Source: Xanthostigma xanthostigma | Taxonomy: Eukaryota > Arthropoda > Insecta > Raphidioptera > Raphidiidae | Direction of reading: 5' to 3' | NCBI GenBank assembly: GCA_963575645.1 | Contig: OY754475.1 | Coordinates: 16,902,509 to 16,966,508 of the forward strand | DNA: 64,000 nt | In this document: positions 44,375 through 55,086 of the stretch, in pieces | Layout of the letters: every line of letters begins with the position of its first letter | Numbering within the stretch: position 1 is the stretch's first letter | Translations under genes and position numbers: made by a program | The notes under the pieces: generated by a model | Database searches by the model: none | Told to the model about the DNA's origin: nothing | The model's input: the letters and a program-made list of their open reading frames with translations, nothing else

Positions 44375-45532
44375 GTGTTTAACATGGATGTTAATTGGGA
44401 AGATAATTTGTCGGTGAATTGTAATGCAGAAAATAAAATGAAAAACGAAATATTTTTGAAATCCGAAATCAAAGACGAACTGCCGGATGATAATTCGTTG
44501 TTTCCAGCTAATGTTGATAATGGTGAAATCAATTGCAAAGATTCAAAAATAGGTATTAATGAGAATAAAATAGGTTTAGATGTTGATAAAAACCGGAAAG
44601 AAAAAGAAGCTGCCTCTTTTAATTCAACAAACGAAATTAACGAACAGTTGTCCTTAACCTCAAAGATAAAAAGTGAACCGATGGATGATGATACATTCAT
44701 ATTTTTACCGGAATATGTGGATGACACATCAGACGCGTCATCTATGATAACACATACTGTTGAGAAACCATATCAATGTAACGTTTGTAAAAAGTATTTT
44801 TTCACAGCAGCAGATTTATCGCTACATACCCGCGCGCATATTGGTAAGAAGCAACATCAGTGTGACATCTGTAAAAAATGCTTTACTACATCCTCAGCTT
44901 TAAAGACACACAATCACCTACATACTGGTGAAAAACCATATCAGTGTGACGTTTGCAAAAAGTGTTTTACTGAATCATCAAAGTTAACGATACACAATCG
45001 CGTACATACGGGTGAGAGACCTTATCAGTGTGACATTTGTAAAAAGTGCTTTACTAGATCGGGAGCGTTAAATAAGCACAATCGCCTACATACTGGTGAG
45101 AAACCATATAAGTGTGACGTTTGTAGAAAGTGCTTTACTGAATCATCAAAGTTGACGATACACAATCGCGTACATACTGGTGAGAAACCTTATCAATGCG
45201 ACGTTTGCAAAGAATGCTTTACTACACCTGGAGAGTTAAAGAAACACAATCGCGTTCATACTGGTGAGAAACCATATCAGTGTGCTATTTGCAAAATGCG
45301 ATTTTCTAGATCAGAAAATTTAGTGACCCATAGTCGCGTGCATACTGGTGAGAAACCGTATAAGTGTGACGTTTGTAAAAAGTGTTTTACTACAGCATCA
45401 AATTTAAAGGCACACAATCGCGTACATACTGGCGAGAGACCTTATCAATGTGACTTTTGTAAAAAGTGTTTTATTACATCATCAAATTTAAAGAAACACA
45501 ATCGTGTTCATACTGACGAGAAACCAATTTAG
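44375..45532 (+). CDS. C2H2 zinc-finger protein C without ZAD (385 aa)
   Basis: Open frame starting at the first ATG after the ZAD relic. It is in the same frame as the relic but separated from it by two stops. Residues 1-130 are an acidic linker with SEIKDELPDDN and IKSEPMDDD motifs as in the ZAD genes; nine C2H2 fingers follow, all with complete ligands and TGEKP-type linkers. Contact residues vary (TTSSALKT, TESSKLTI, TRSGALNK, SRSENLVT). AATAAA at 45586-45591. The finger array is cleaner than in A and B genes, which suggests that it stayed under selection after the ZAD was lost. A start at 44375 is inferred; a new upstream exon is possible. Confidence 0.8.
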   Translation: MFNMDVNWEDNLSVNCNAENKMKNEIFLKSEIKDELPDDNSLFPANVDNGEINCKDSKIGINENKIGLDVDKNRKEKEAASFNSTNEINEQLSLTSKIKSEPMDDDTFIFLPEYVDDTSDASSMITHTVEKPYQCNVCKKYFFTAADLSLHTRAHIGKKQHQCDICKKCFTTSSALKTHNHLHTGEKPYQCDVCKKCFTESSKLTIHNRVHTGERPYQCDICKKCFTRSGALNKHNRLHTGEKPYKCDVCRKCFTESSKLTIHNRVHTGEKPYQCDVCKECFTTPGELKKHNRVHTGEKPYQCAICKMRFSRSENLVTHSRVHTGEKPYKCDVCKKCFTTASNLKAHNRVHTGERPYQCDFCKKCFITSSNLKKHNRVHTDEKPI

Positions 45533-46197
45533 TTGTGGCGTGTTTGCTCACTTGTGAAATGTTATACTTTGTTTTGTCTTCTTTAAATAAAAGCATGTTC
45601 TTTTGAGCTAGAAAGATATTTTCAGGCGATGCTAAGACAATAAGGCAAAATCTATTATTTCGATTTTTTTGTTATCATTTTATATGTCTACAATTGAAAA
45701 ATAAAAAACCTAGTATGAATAGAATGTATTGTTCCGTTGTTAAAATTTTAGGTGTATAAATAACTAAGGTTTCATAAAACAAACCTCTGGTACTATGATG
45801 TGAAACATCTATTGGCGCATTACTGCGATTCGCAATCGATATGATGCCGTGCTGCCTCCTCACTTGTGTGTGCGCGCGCGTATACTATACACTTCGTTGC
45901 TTCTCTGTGAATTACAGTGCGTTGTTATATATTGGTAAGTAACATTACATGATTACAGGAGGCGATTTAGTTACAGGGCGAAATTTGGTTACTTGAATTT
46001 CGCTTAAATTTATATTTTACATCTGCCAGGCGTAACACGACAGCTTATTTTTTTTTTAAACTCGGGCCGCAGTGTCAAAACCCTACCGACAATATAGTGT
46101 ATTTGCTAACACAGGCAGTATGACTTTAATACGTGAACTTACGTTTGTGTTTGAACTAATAAAAAAAATGTATCCCTTAATCTTAAAAATAATATTT
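45533..46197. other. 3' region of C and AT-rich spacer
   Basis: Polyadenylation signal at 45586, then no gene. A short CG-alternating run (GTGTGCGCGCGCGTATAC) lies near 45866. Confidence 0.4.
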
Positions 46198-46870
46198 TTT
46201 GACGTGATAACGTCTTATAAATTGATGAATCACCAATATTATAAATTGATAAAACACCGGCTGCATGTACGAAAAAGTGTAACGCGTAACGCATAACGCG
46301 TAACGTTCCGCCTGACCCTGTGCGTGCTTTTTGCTAATTTCTCGCTCAATTTAAATCAGATCGGTTTGAAACCAGTCTTAAACGAAAGAAGAGAACATTT
46401 TACATAGATTTCGTATAACAGAATTTGCCTAAACAGTTTTTTTATACAAATTTATATAGAAAAATATTTTATACAAATTTATATAGAAAAATAGCTGTAT
46501 AAATGCAATGTTGTCTAATGCATGGCGCGACGCGGTCGGTTGTCTTTGTTTGCCGTACATGGAAATTAGAAGCAAACGTATGTCTTGTCTTAACATGAAA
46601 ACGGCTGCATTTCTAATGTTTAATTCAATTTTTTGACATTAGTATATTGTGAAATGCAACGCCTTCTAAGTTAAGTATTGGAATAACTAATTATTATTAG
46701 AACATAATACTTTGTAAGTTGCAAACGTCACTTTTGACATTTCTTATCATTCCGACACCAAGGATAAGCGGATTGAAACCAAATTTTGGGAGGTTTAGGT
46801 TATGTATTACGGAATACGTTATCACGTAAAACTATCGTCCGTAAACCGACTTTACAGACAACCAATTTTT
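46198..46870. mobile_element. Inverted-repeat element Y, copy 2
   Basis: Starts TTTGACGTGATAACGTC, ends near ACGTTATCACGTAAAAC and GACAACCAA. It shares both ends with 25658-26834 but has a different middle. The CGTAACGCGTAACG motif near 46280 is tandemly repeated. Confidence 0.6.
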
Positions 46871-47795
46871 TTTTTTTTCTTCACAGCTCCGCTCAAAAAG
46901 GTCCTTACCAACGGTCAGTTTATTTGGCTATTTTCCTTTGATCATTTCTACATATTGGCTATGTGCAGGGAGGCGAAGTTACAAATTTTTCGATGCGAGC
47001 GTTTGTGGTGAGCACTAGGAGAAACTTCAAGCTCAAATTTTCCGTATGTCAGTGAGCAATGTTTATTAAAAGTGAAAATAGTTATAATTTTATGAAGTTT
47101 TTTAATTACAAAGAAAACATAGGAAAACCAAGCAATCTGGAAATGCTTGTTGTGTTCCGGGCTGTTGCGCTGATGGCGATTTAAGTAAAATAAAGACCAT
47201 TGGCGCCCTAATTTGACGTTTCGCTGTCAGTGTAAACAAATTAACATCCGTTTTTTTATTACATTTTTTTTGACATATCATGGCCAACTAAAGTTTTTGA
47301 CTTATCACCTTAGAAACATGTCGCGATTTCCATAAAAAGAGAGTTCAATAATTCTCTATTACCCACTAGCGTACTAGTAGGCTTCGTGCACACAGCCTAT
47401 AAGGTGTTAAAAATGGCTTATAAGTACGATATTCTGCGCTATTAATAGCGGGCATCTGTACTGTTTTTTTTTCTTAAAAAAAGTGTTTTAAAGGGAAATC
47501 ACTTCTTCAACTGTCCTATAGCAATAGACAGTTTTGTGTGTTTCTAAATTCGCCAAAATCGAAACCATCCATTCTGTAAAAATTTACCTGAAAAAAAATT
47601 AACAGGAAACATTTTGATAATAATAAAAATTGAAAATAGATACTAAGAGAACATTTCAGTTCGATTACAATGGATCTTATACACAAAAGACTGTTTTAAT
47701 ACGAAAATATCTCTGACCCCAACATCTCTTTAATATTCAAATTTTGGTTGATTTTCACCCGAGGACAAAAAAGGTTGCCGGCCTCTGGTCTAGAG
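46871..47795. other. Spacer between the plus- and minus-strand gene blocks
   Basis: No convincing gene. A segment at about 47470-47590 recurs inverted at about 51755-51850, on the other side of gene D (shared CAACTGTCCTATAGCA and ATTCGCCAAAATCGAA). Confidence 0.45.
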
Positions 47796-48605
47796 TTAAT
47801 TATCTAAAGTAAATTCCATCAAAAACATAAATGTGAAAAAGGGAGCCAAGTTCAATATTCAATACAAAAAGAATTAAGTTTTCACTTGGTAAGTTTTCGT
47901 GTTTTATATTATGATTTATACCGGGTGAGTTAAAAGTCCCGGAACCGAACGGTTGAATATCTCGCATACTACGCATCATATCAAAAAAAAAAAAAATACG
48001 TGTCAAATATTTTTCGCAAAATTATTTTTTGATACCACACATGACTCCCCACCCCCCACCCAGTTGGTGGGGGGAGGGGCAACTTTAAAATTTTAAATAG
48101 GAACCCCTATTTTTTATTGCAGATTCGGATTCTACGGGAAATTGTGAATGGAATGTCATCCATTATTGCGAAATTGGATTGATTTTTTTAAGTTTTTCGC
48201 GATTACCGCGACATCGGTCGCGAATCGAAAAAAACGATTGAAGTAAAATTGATGTAATTTTTCCCGTAGAATCCGAATCTGAAATAAAAAATAGGGGTTC
48301 CTATTTAAAATTTTAAAGTTGCCCCTCCCCCCACCAACTGGGTGGGGGGTGGGGAGTGATGTGTGGTATCAAAAAATAGTTTTGCGAAAAATATTTGACA
48401 CGTATTTTTTTTTTTTGATATGATGCGTAGTATGCGAGATATTCAACCGTTCCGGGACTTTTAACTCACCCGGTATCTAAACTTCATGTTTATGTGTGAA
48501 AACTTGGCACCATTATAGATCTCAATTCTGTATGTATTGAATATTAAACTTGGCACCCTTATTCACATTTATATTTTTGATGAAATAATTATTACTGTCT
48601 GCAGG
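47796..48605. mobile_element. Outer inverted-repeat element, split by the MITE at 47919
   Basis: Left arm about 47815-47910 and right arm about 48490-48600 are inverted copies (shared GCCAAGTTCAATATTCAATA-type sequence and TAAATGTGAA). The inner MITE sits between the arms. Confidence 0.7.
47919..48475. mobile_element. Inner MITE with about 230-bp inverted arms and TA ends
   Basis: TACCGGGTGAGTTAAAAGTC at the left, the exact complement at the right. The arms continue through ATATCTCGCATACTACGCAT, a C-rich block (CCCACCCAGTTGGTGG) and AGGAACCCCTATTTTTTAT. TA on both ends fits a Tc1/mariner-type insertion. Non-coding. Confidence 0.85.
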
Positions 48606-48933
48606 ACAATTAAAATATGCGTGAGACTGGCGAATAATCAGTTTTTTATAATTTTGTCTATAGCCAATTTGGTTTAATTTTATTTTTATTTACATTTTCG
48701 GTGTGTCTTCTCATTTAGAATTGTGTTATAAATCACATTTTTAATAATTCATTCCTTAATTACTAGAAGTCCAAAATTAAAAAAAAATTTAGTTGACCGT
48801 ATGAGATATCCATAATTAACATATTGAAATATCTGCTTATTATTTCTAATACATTGCTCCATCGGGTGTATAACCTTAAATTCTCGACTTTATGAACGCA
48901 TTTTTCCGATTTTACATTGGTGTGGGTTTCTCT

Positions 48934-51639
48934 TCAGTGTGTTCTTAATTTATGACGTCTTAAAGTAGGCTTATACGCGAAACACATTTTACAAATGTCA
49001 CACTGGTACGGTTTCTCTCCTGTGTGTACTAATTTATGGCGTCTTGCATGCTTAGCAGTTCTGAAACACTTCTGACAAATGTCACACTGGTACGGTTTCT
49101 CTCCTGTGTGTTTTAATTGATGACTCTTTAAATCAGGCGGCCGACTGAAACTCATTTTACAAATGTCACACTGGTATGGTTTCTCTCCTGTGTGTTTTAA
49201 TTGATGACTCTTTAAATCAGGCGGCCGACTGAAACTCATTTTACAAATGTCACACTGGTACGGTTTTTCTCCAGTATGTATTAAACGATGACTTTTTAAA
49301 CGGCCCGCCTGGTTGAAACACACTTTACAAATGTCACACTGGTACGGTTTCTCTCCTGTGTGTATTAATTTATGCCTTCTAAAACTACGCCCCTGTCTGA
49401 AACACTTTTTACAAATATCACACTGGTACGGTTTCTCTCCTGTGTGTATTAATTTATGGCATCTTACATGCTCAGCAGTTCTGAAACACTTTTGACAAAT
49501 GTCACATTGGTACGGTTTTTCTCCTGTATGTATTAAACGATGATTTTTTAAAGAACTAGCTTGGCTGAAACACATTTTACAAATATCACATTGGTGCGGT
49601 TTTCCTCCTGTATGTATTGAATTATGGTTTTTTAAATTTCCCAAAGCAATGAAACGCTTTTGACAAATGTCACATTGGTACGGTTTTTCTCCTGTATGTA
49701 TTAAACGATGACGTTTTAAAGAAGCAGCTTGGATGAAACACATTTTACAAATATCACATTGGTGCGGTTTTCCTCCTGTATGTACTAAAATATGTTTTTT
49801 TAAATTTCCTAAATCAGTGAAACGCTTTTGACAAATGTCACACTGGTGAGGTTTCTCTCCGGTATGTATTAATTTATGCTTTCTTAAACTACACGCCTCT
49901 CTGAAACACTTTTTACAAATGTCACACTGGTGAGGTTTCTCTCCGGTATGTATTAATTTATGCTTTCTTAAACTATACGCCTCTCTGAAACACTTTTTAC
50001 AAACGTCACACTGGTACGGTTTCTCTCCTGTGTGTACTAATTTATGACGTCTTGCATTCTTAGCAGTTCTGAAACACATTTTACAAATATCACACTGGTA
50101 CGGTTTTTCTTCTGTATGTATTAAACGATGACTTTTTAAATTACCGGCTTTGTTGAAACACATTTTACAAATATCACATTGGTGCGGTTTTCCTCCTGTA
50201 TGTATTAAATTATGTTTTTTTAAATTTCCCAAAGCAATGAAACGCTTTTGACAAATGTCACATTGGTACGGTTTCTCTCCTGTATGTATTAATTGATGAA
50301 AGTTTTTGTTCAATTTTTGACGTTTACCGATACGTTCATTAAAATTATTTTGATCTAAGCCTAGAGTCTTAATGTCTTTAATATTTTCAGAGCACCTGCT
50401 ACTGTCGTCTTCTTTCAGCGGTGTGCAAGTGTCTTCCTTTTTCAGGGATATTTTCTCCGTTGTTTCGTTTTCAACTTTAATGGGACACTCAAAGTATCCT
50501 ACTTTTGTATCGCCAATTTCGATCATTGAATCTTCGCAACTGATTTCACTACCATCGTACATCGATAGAGTTTCTGCTGTGTCAACACATTCTGTTGGTA
50601 TTAAAGAATTATCATCCATTGGTTCGTCTTTGATTTCGAGTTTTATAGGTATTTCATCGTTAACTTTATTTACTGAGCTAACATTTGCAAGCACTTCCTG
50701 TTTTGATGAAAAATTATCAAACTCATCATTAATTTCAAGGGGTTCGAACTTTGTAGTGAAATCAGCATTGTAGTTCTGGCTTTCGGAACTATCAGATTGT
50801 TCTTCAAGGGCCGATTCAGAACTGATCTGCGGATGACAGTCGCTCAACTGTTGTAGATATCGCCGCAGTGTTTTATCAGACCGAACTATTTGCATTTGGA
50901 ATTGGTGAAATTTCTCCAATTGAATGAAACATAATTGACAAATACAGGTCGGCATCCTATCGTGTCTTGTAATCTGTGACAAAATTACATAACGGTTACA
51001 ATTTCCTCAAGTGAACACTGAATTTTGAAATGACCAATATCAATTAATTTAGTATTTAATTTGCTAAGCCGCTTATGCTCTACCTCAAAAACGTTGTCAT
51101 CAACAAACTACCTACATATTATGGCAATAATCATGTATATTATTATGCATTCACTATTTAGTGAATTAAAAACGTTGCAGTAAAGGAAACTAATCATATT
51201 GATTTTTAATAATTAATATTATTCACTGTTGTAAAATAATAATTTGTCATTATTAATTAGTTTAATAGTTTTAATTAAAGCAGTGATTATTCTTTCAAAT
51301 ATATACGATTCGGAAAAATAAGTCCGAAATTAATAACAATTCTCACCAAAAAATTAAACAACAAGCATATGCGGTTATTAGGTAGAATTTTACCCTAAAT
51401 AGTATAAGATCGAAAAATTACCTTTAATGCTCTACCTTAAAGTCCTTAAAATATACATTATTCTTTTTACATTAAAACTGTCAACTTACTTGAACAGGAG
51501 CACATTCCATTACTACACCTGCTACATCTTTTTCCAAATCGGCGGAAAACCAAAATATATCAGCCAAAGTCACATCGCGTGATAGACATAATCTGCACAT
51601 TTCAGTTAAAACATTGCCAATTATTTTGAATTGTTTCAT
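48934..51639 (-). CDS. ZAD C2H2 zinc-finger protein D, 16 fingers (729 aa)
   Basis: Minus strand. Exon 1 51490-51639 (150 nt, MKQFKIIGNV...MCRLC), phase-0 intron of 516 bp (CAA/GTAAGT, CACAG/ATTAC), exon 2 48934-50973. ZAD ligands C15, C18, C62, C65. Acidic linker with KLEIKDEPMDDN, a lone finger end ([12 protein letters not shown]) left from a lost unit, then 16 complete C2H2 fingers from about residue 284. Fingers 13 and 14 are identical (a recent 84-bp duplication); 1-2, 6-7 and 8-9 form a repeated two-finger unit with the linker TGGKP. No stop or shift. The ZAD and linker are far from groups A and B. Nuclear DNA binding with a long composite site is expected; target unknown. Confidence 0.92.
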
Positions 51640-52022
51640 TTTTATGTTTTAATTGTAGACCATTTCCGCAACCACAAAAATATCAGCTGTCAATTGTTAG
51701 GAACTTAGGGGCAAAACTTCTTACAATAACCTATGATCCGCGGGGGTAACATTTTACTGAATGGACAGGTTCGATTTTGGCGAATTTTCAAACGCACGAA
51801 ACTGTCTACTGCTATAGGACAGTTGAAGAAGAGATTTTCCTTTGAAACCCCAGATATTACAGAAAATTACACACAAACGTCAAAATAATGAAGATTTAGA
51901 TACCATATTGAACTCCACTAAAGGGTGTGACCACATTAATGTTTTATTAAACTACAGCCCCGGAATTGTTTTTGTTAAGAACTCCCCCGAAACACCATCC
52001 CCTTTTCACTGCGCATGGATAG
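51640..52022. other. Spacer upstream of D
   Basis: Probably holds the D promoter. From 51750 it contains the inverted relative of 47470-47590, and at about 51955-52015 a piece resembling the interior of the element at 28087 (CCCCGGAATTGTTTTTGTTA, CCTTTTCACTGCG). Confidence 0.4.
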
Positions 52023-54352
52023 AGTTAAATAAATCTTAATTTGAATTCGGTTACTTTTATCTACGTGTGTGAAGTTAGCATCTCAAGTGTCAGCATCTCA
52101 CAAATAAACCGCATATAAACTGGCATCCCGCATAGTTCTACAGTTCTTGACAAGATTTAACAATAGTTCCGTCGATTTTACTATCGAAACCGCATTTTGA
52201 AAAAATGAGATGCTAACTTCACAAATTGGATTTTTCAAGTGTCAGCATCTCACAAATAAACTGCATATAAACTGGCACCCCGCATAGTTCTACAGTTCTT
52301 GACAAGTTTTAACAATAGTTCCGTCGATTTTACTATCGAAACCGCATTTTGAAAAAATGAGATGCTAACTTCGCAAATCGAATTTTAGCATCTCATCGGA
52401 TTTCACAAATTTGAGGGTACTAGAGGTGAAATTAAGAAATTTGTACATCCTAAATCTATTCTGCACATAGTTCTACCGAGTTAAAATAATTAGGATCGCT
52501 GATAATCATAATAACCAAAATATCCATAGAGCAGTGAGATTCTGGGGTAAAATTGAGGAGCAAACATGCAAAACCCGACAAATCCAGTTTTACTAGTTTC
52601 GAGTAAATCGCTAAAATCTGTCACACAGAATCGTTTAGATAATTAATAAATTTTATTTTACGATATATAGGTCATAGATGAGTTTTTCAATACTAAATAA
52701 AATTATTGACCAATTTTTCAGACAATTATATTGACAAAAATATAAATGAGTTTACTAAATTTAAAAAGAAATATTTATTATCTTAAAAAAACAAAAAAAC
52801 ATTTGTTTCGATTTATTGGGTTTTGCATGAAACCAGAATTGTGTCGAGGTTTTTTCGCAAATCAAATATATAAGTATTTTAGAAAGCGTTTACTAATATG
52901 ATAACACCGAATAAAAAGAAGAAAAAGTACATTTTTAAAAATAAAAACTACTTATATACCTAAAAGATTCTTATTTTTTTTAAAGTTTTAAAAAATCATA
53001 AACAATAAAATACAATAATAGTACCTGCGTAGTAAAAACAAAAACAAAACTTTAACAGCCGTTTTTATAGGATTTATCGGGTTTAGCTTCATTCTGAATA
53101 CACAGATCGATAAGCTCACCAAAAGTTATACCACAGCATCTCACGTTTGTATGCATATTTTGTTTACAACAGTGATACATAATTACTAAGTATGTTCAAA
53201 AGACCAGCACTCTTGCGGAACTTATGTAACAGACCCTTAGTTATCGTCCAAAACATTTATACAACTCAAAAACACCGGTTATACCACAGTATCTCACTCA
53301 TATATGAACATTTGTTTTTAACAATGAACCATCAATTTTGGGATTTTTAAAGAACAGAACTATTTCAAAATTTGTGTAAGGGACTTCCAGTTATCATTTA
53401 AGGAAATTGTTACTGCGTAGAAACCTTAGTTATAATACACCATCTCACGTTTTTATGGATATTTTATTTATTTCAGTAAACGGTAATTTCTCTGGAAACT
53501 CAAAAGACCAGAATCTTCCATAATTATCCGTCGTAATCTCCATACGACTGACAATAATAATTTATACCCCAGCATTTCACTTCTCTTATTATGATTATCA
53601 GCGATCCTAATTATTTTAACTCGGTAGAACTATGTACAGAATAGATTTAGGATGTACAACTTTCTTAATTTCACCTCTAGTACACTTAAATTTGTGAAAT
53701 TCGATGAGATGCTAAAATTCGATTTGCGAAGTTAGCATCTCATTTTTTCAAAATGCGGTTTCGATAGTAAAATCGACGGAACTATTGTTAAAACTTGTCA
53801 AGAACTGTAGAACTATGTGGGGTGCCAGTTTATATGCAGTTTATTTGTGAGATGCTGACACTTGAAAAATCCGATTTGTGAAGTTAGCATCTCATTTTTT
53901 TCAAAATGCGGTTTCGATAGTAAAATCGACGGAACTATTGTTAAAACTTGTCAAGAACTGTAGAACTATGAGAGGTGCCAGTTTATATGCAGTTTATTTG
54001 TGAGATACTGACACTTGAAAAATCCGATTTGTGAAGTTAGCATCTCATTTTCTCAAAATGCGGTTTCGATAGTAAAATCGACGGAACTATTGTTAAATCT
54101 AGTCAAGAACTGTAGAACTATGCGGGATGCCAGTTTATATGCGGTTTATTTGTGAGATGCTGACACTTGAGATGCTAACTTCACACACGTCTTTTATCTT
54201 AAATACTTTATTTCGGGATGAAATTTTTTACAAAATTCTAAATTATTTGGCCCTAGGGCATAGGGCCAAATTTAGAACTTTGTAAAAGATTTCATCCCGA
54301 AAAAAGTATTTAAGATAAAAGTGACCGAATTCAAATTAAGATTTATTCAACT
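52023..54352. mobile_element. 2.3-kb foldback element with tandemly repeated arms
   Basis: Outer ends (about 52023-52060 and 54316-54352) are inverted copies around AATTTGAATTCGGT. Inside, the left arm has two and the right arm three tandem units of about 152 bp (each with GAGATGCTGACACTT, AAGTTAGCATCTCATTTT, GGTTTCGATAGTAAAATCGA), in opposite orientation. The arms also share an inner block (GATCCTAATTATTTTAACTC). The 1.1-kb centre is AT-rich, without ORF, and has a diverged repeat of about 145 bp with CATCTCAC. Near 54190-54325 is a separate hairpin around GGCCCTAGGGC. The layout is like the FB elements of Drosophila. Confidence 0.8.
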
Positions 54353-55086
54353 CTGAACCCAGACCTTTTTAGGGGCCTTAGGGTTAAAAAACTAGATTTT
54401 GAGAGATAAAGTATCGATTAGGGAAATTTGACCTTAAAACGAATATTTTAGGTCAAAGTAAGTCAATCATTTCAAATTTACATATTTATTGTGCAGGGCC
54501 TATTTTTTGGTCTTGCTTAGGGCTCTACAAAGGACCAGAGATTTAAAAAAATAAAATAATCTGTTTTATAGCTGGCGTTTTTTTTAAACTTTGTTAGCAA
54601 AATATGCTTCACAAAACTCAATCACAAACTTTCTCCATTATTTCAAGTTACAAAAATATTTTTTATATTTTACAATTATTGTTTTCATGAAACTTAAGAA
54701 CTTTAATATAAATACTGAATGTTTGAAAAACATTTCGTAAACGTCACGGCATAATATAGAAGTAGCAGCACGTTCACTGGACTGTCGGCATTTTTGAAGT
54801 TTTTCGGCTCATTTTTTAAAGACCTTGAATACACCCATGTTAAGCACGCCCTTAATTTTAGTTTATGATGGATAGAACAGTTTTTCGAAACTGGTAACTG
54901 CGCCTGCTAGTATGGCGTCGTTTGTGCAGCATGAATGTAGGTATACGAAAATAGATTTTACATTTCGGATGTGGATTTTTATTTACACGAACAAAATGCA
55001 TTTGAAATAGTTTCACTCCTGCATGAATTTATTTTTCTTTAATATTTTTGGAACTCTAAATGAGTATTTTTTGCATTTACAAAGTC
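54353..55086. other. 3' region of E1
   Basis: No gene to about 54560. From there the sequence is repeated at about 57921 after E2 (TTTTATAGCTGGCGTTTTTT), the left edge of the E1/E2 duplication unit. A TTTATT at 55028 (AATAAA on the minus strand) is a possible polyadenylation signal. Confidence 0.45.

Noticed and set aside
47146-47230. Short Cys-rich stretch NACCVPGCCADG resembling a THAP-domain start
   Set aside because: Only about 25 codons, followed by a stop, with none of the later THAP residues.
49313-49495. Plus-strand frame with repeated [13 protein letters not shown] opposite gene D
   Set aside because: Shadow of the D finger array.
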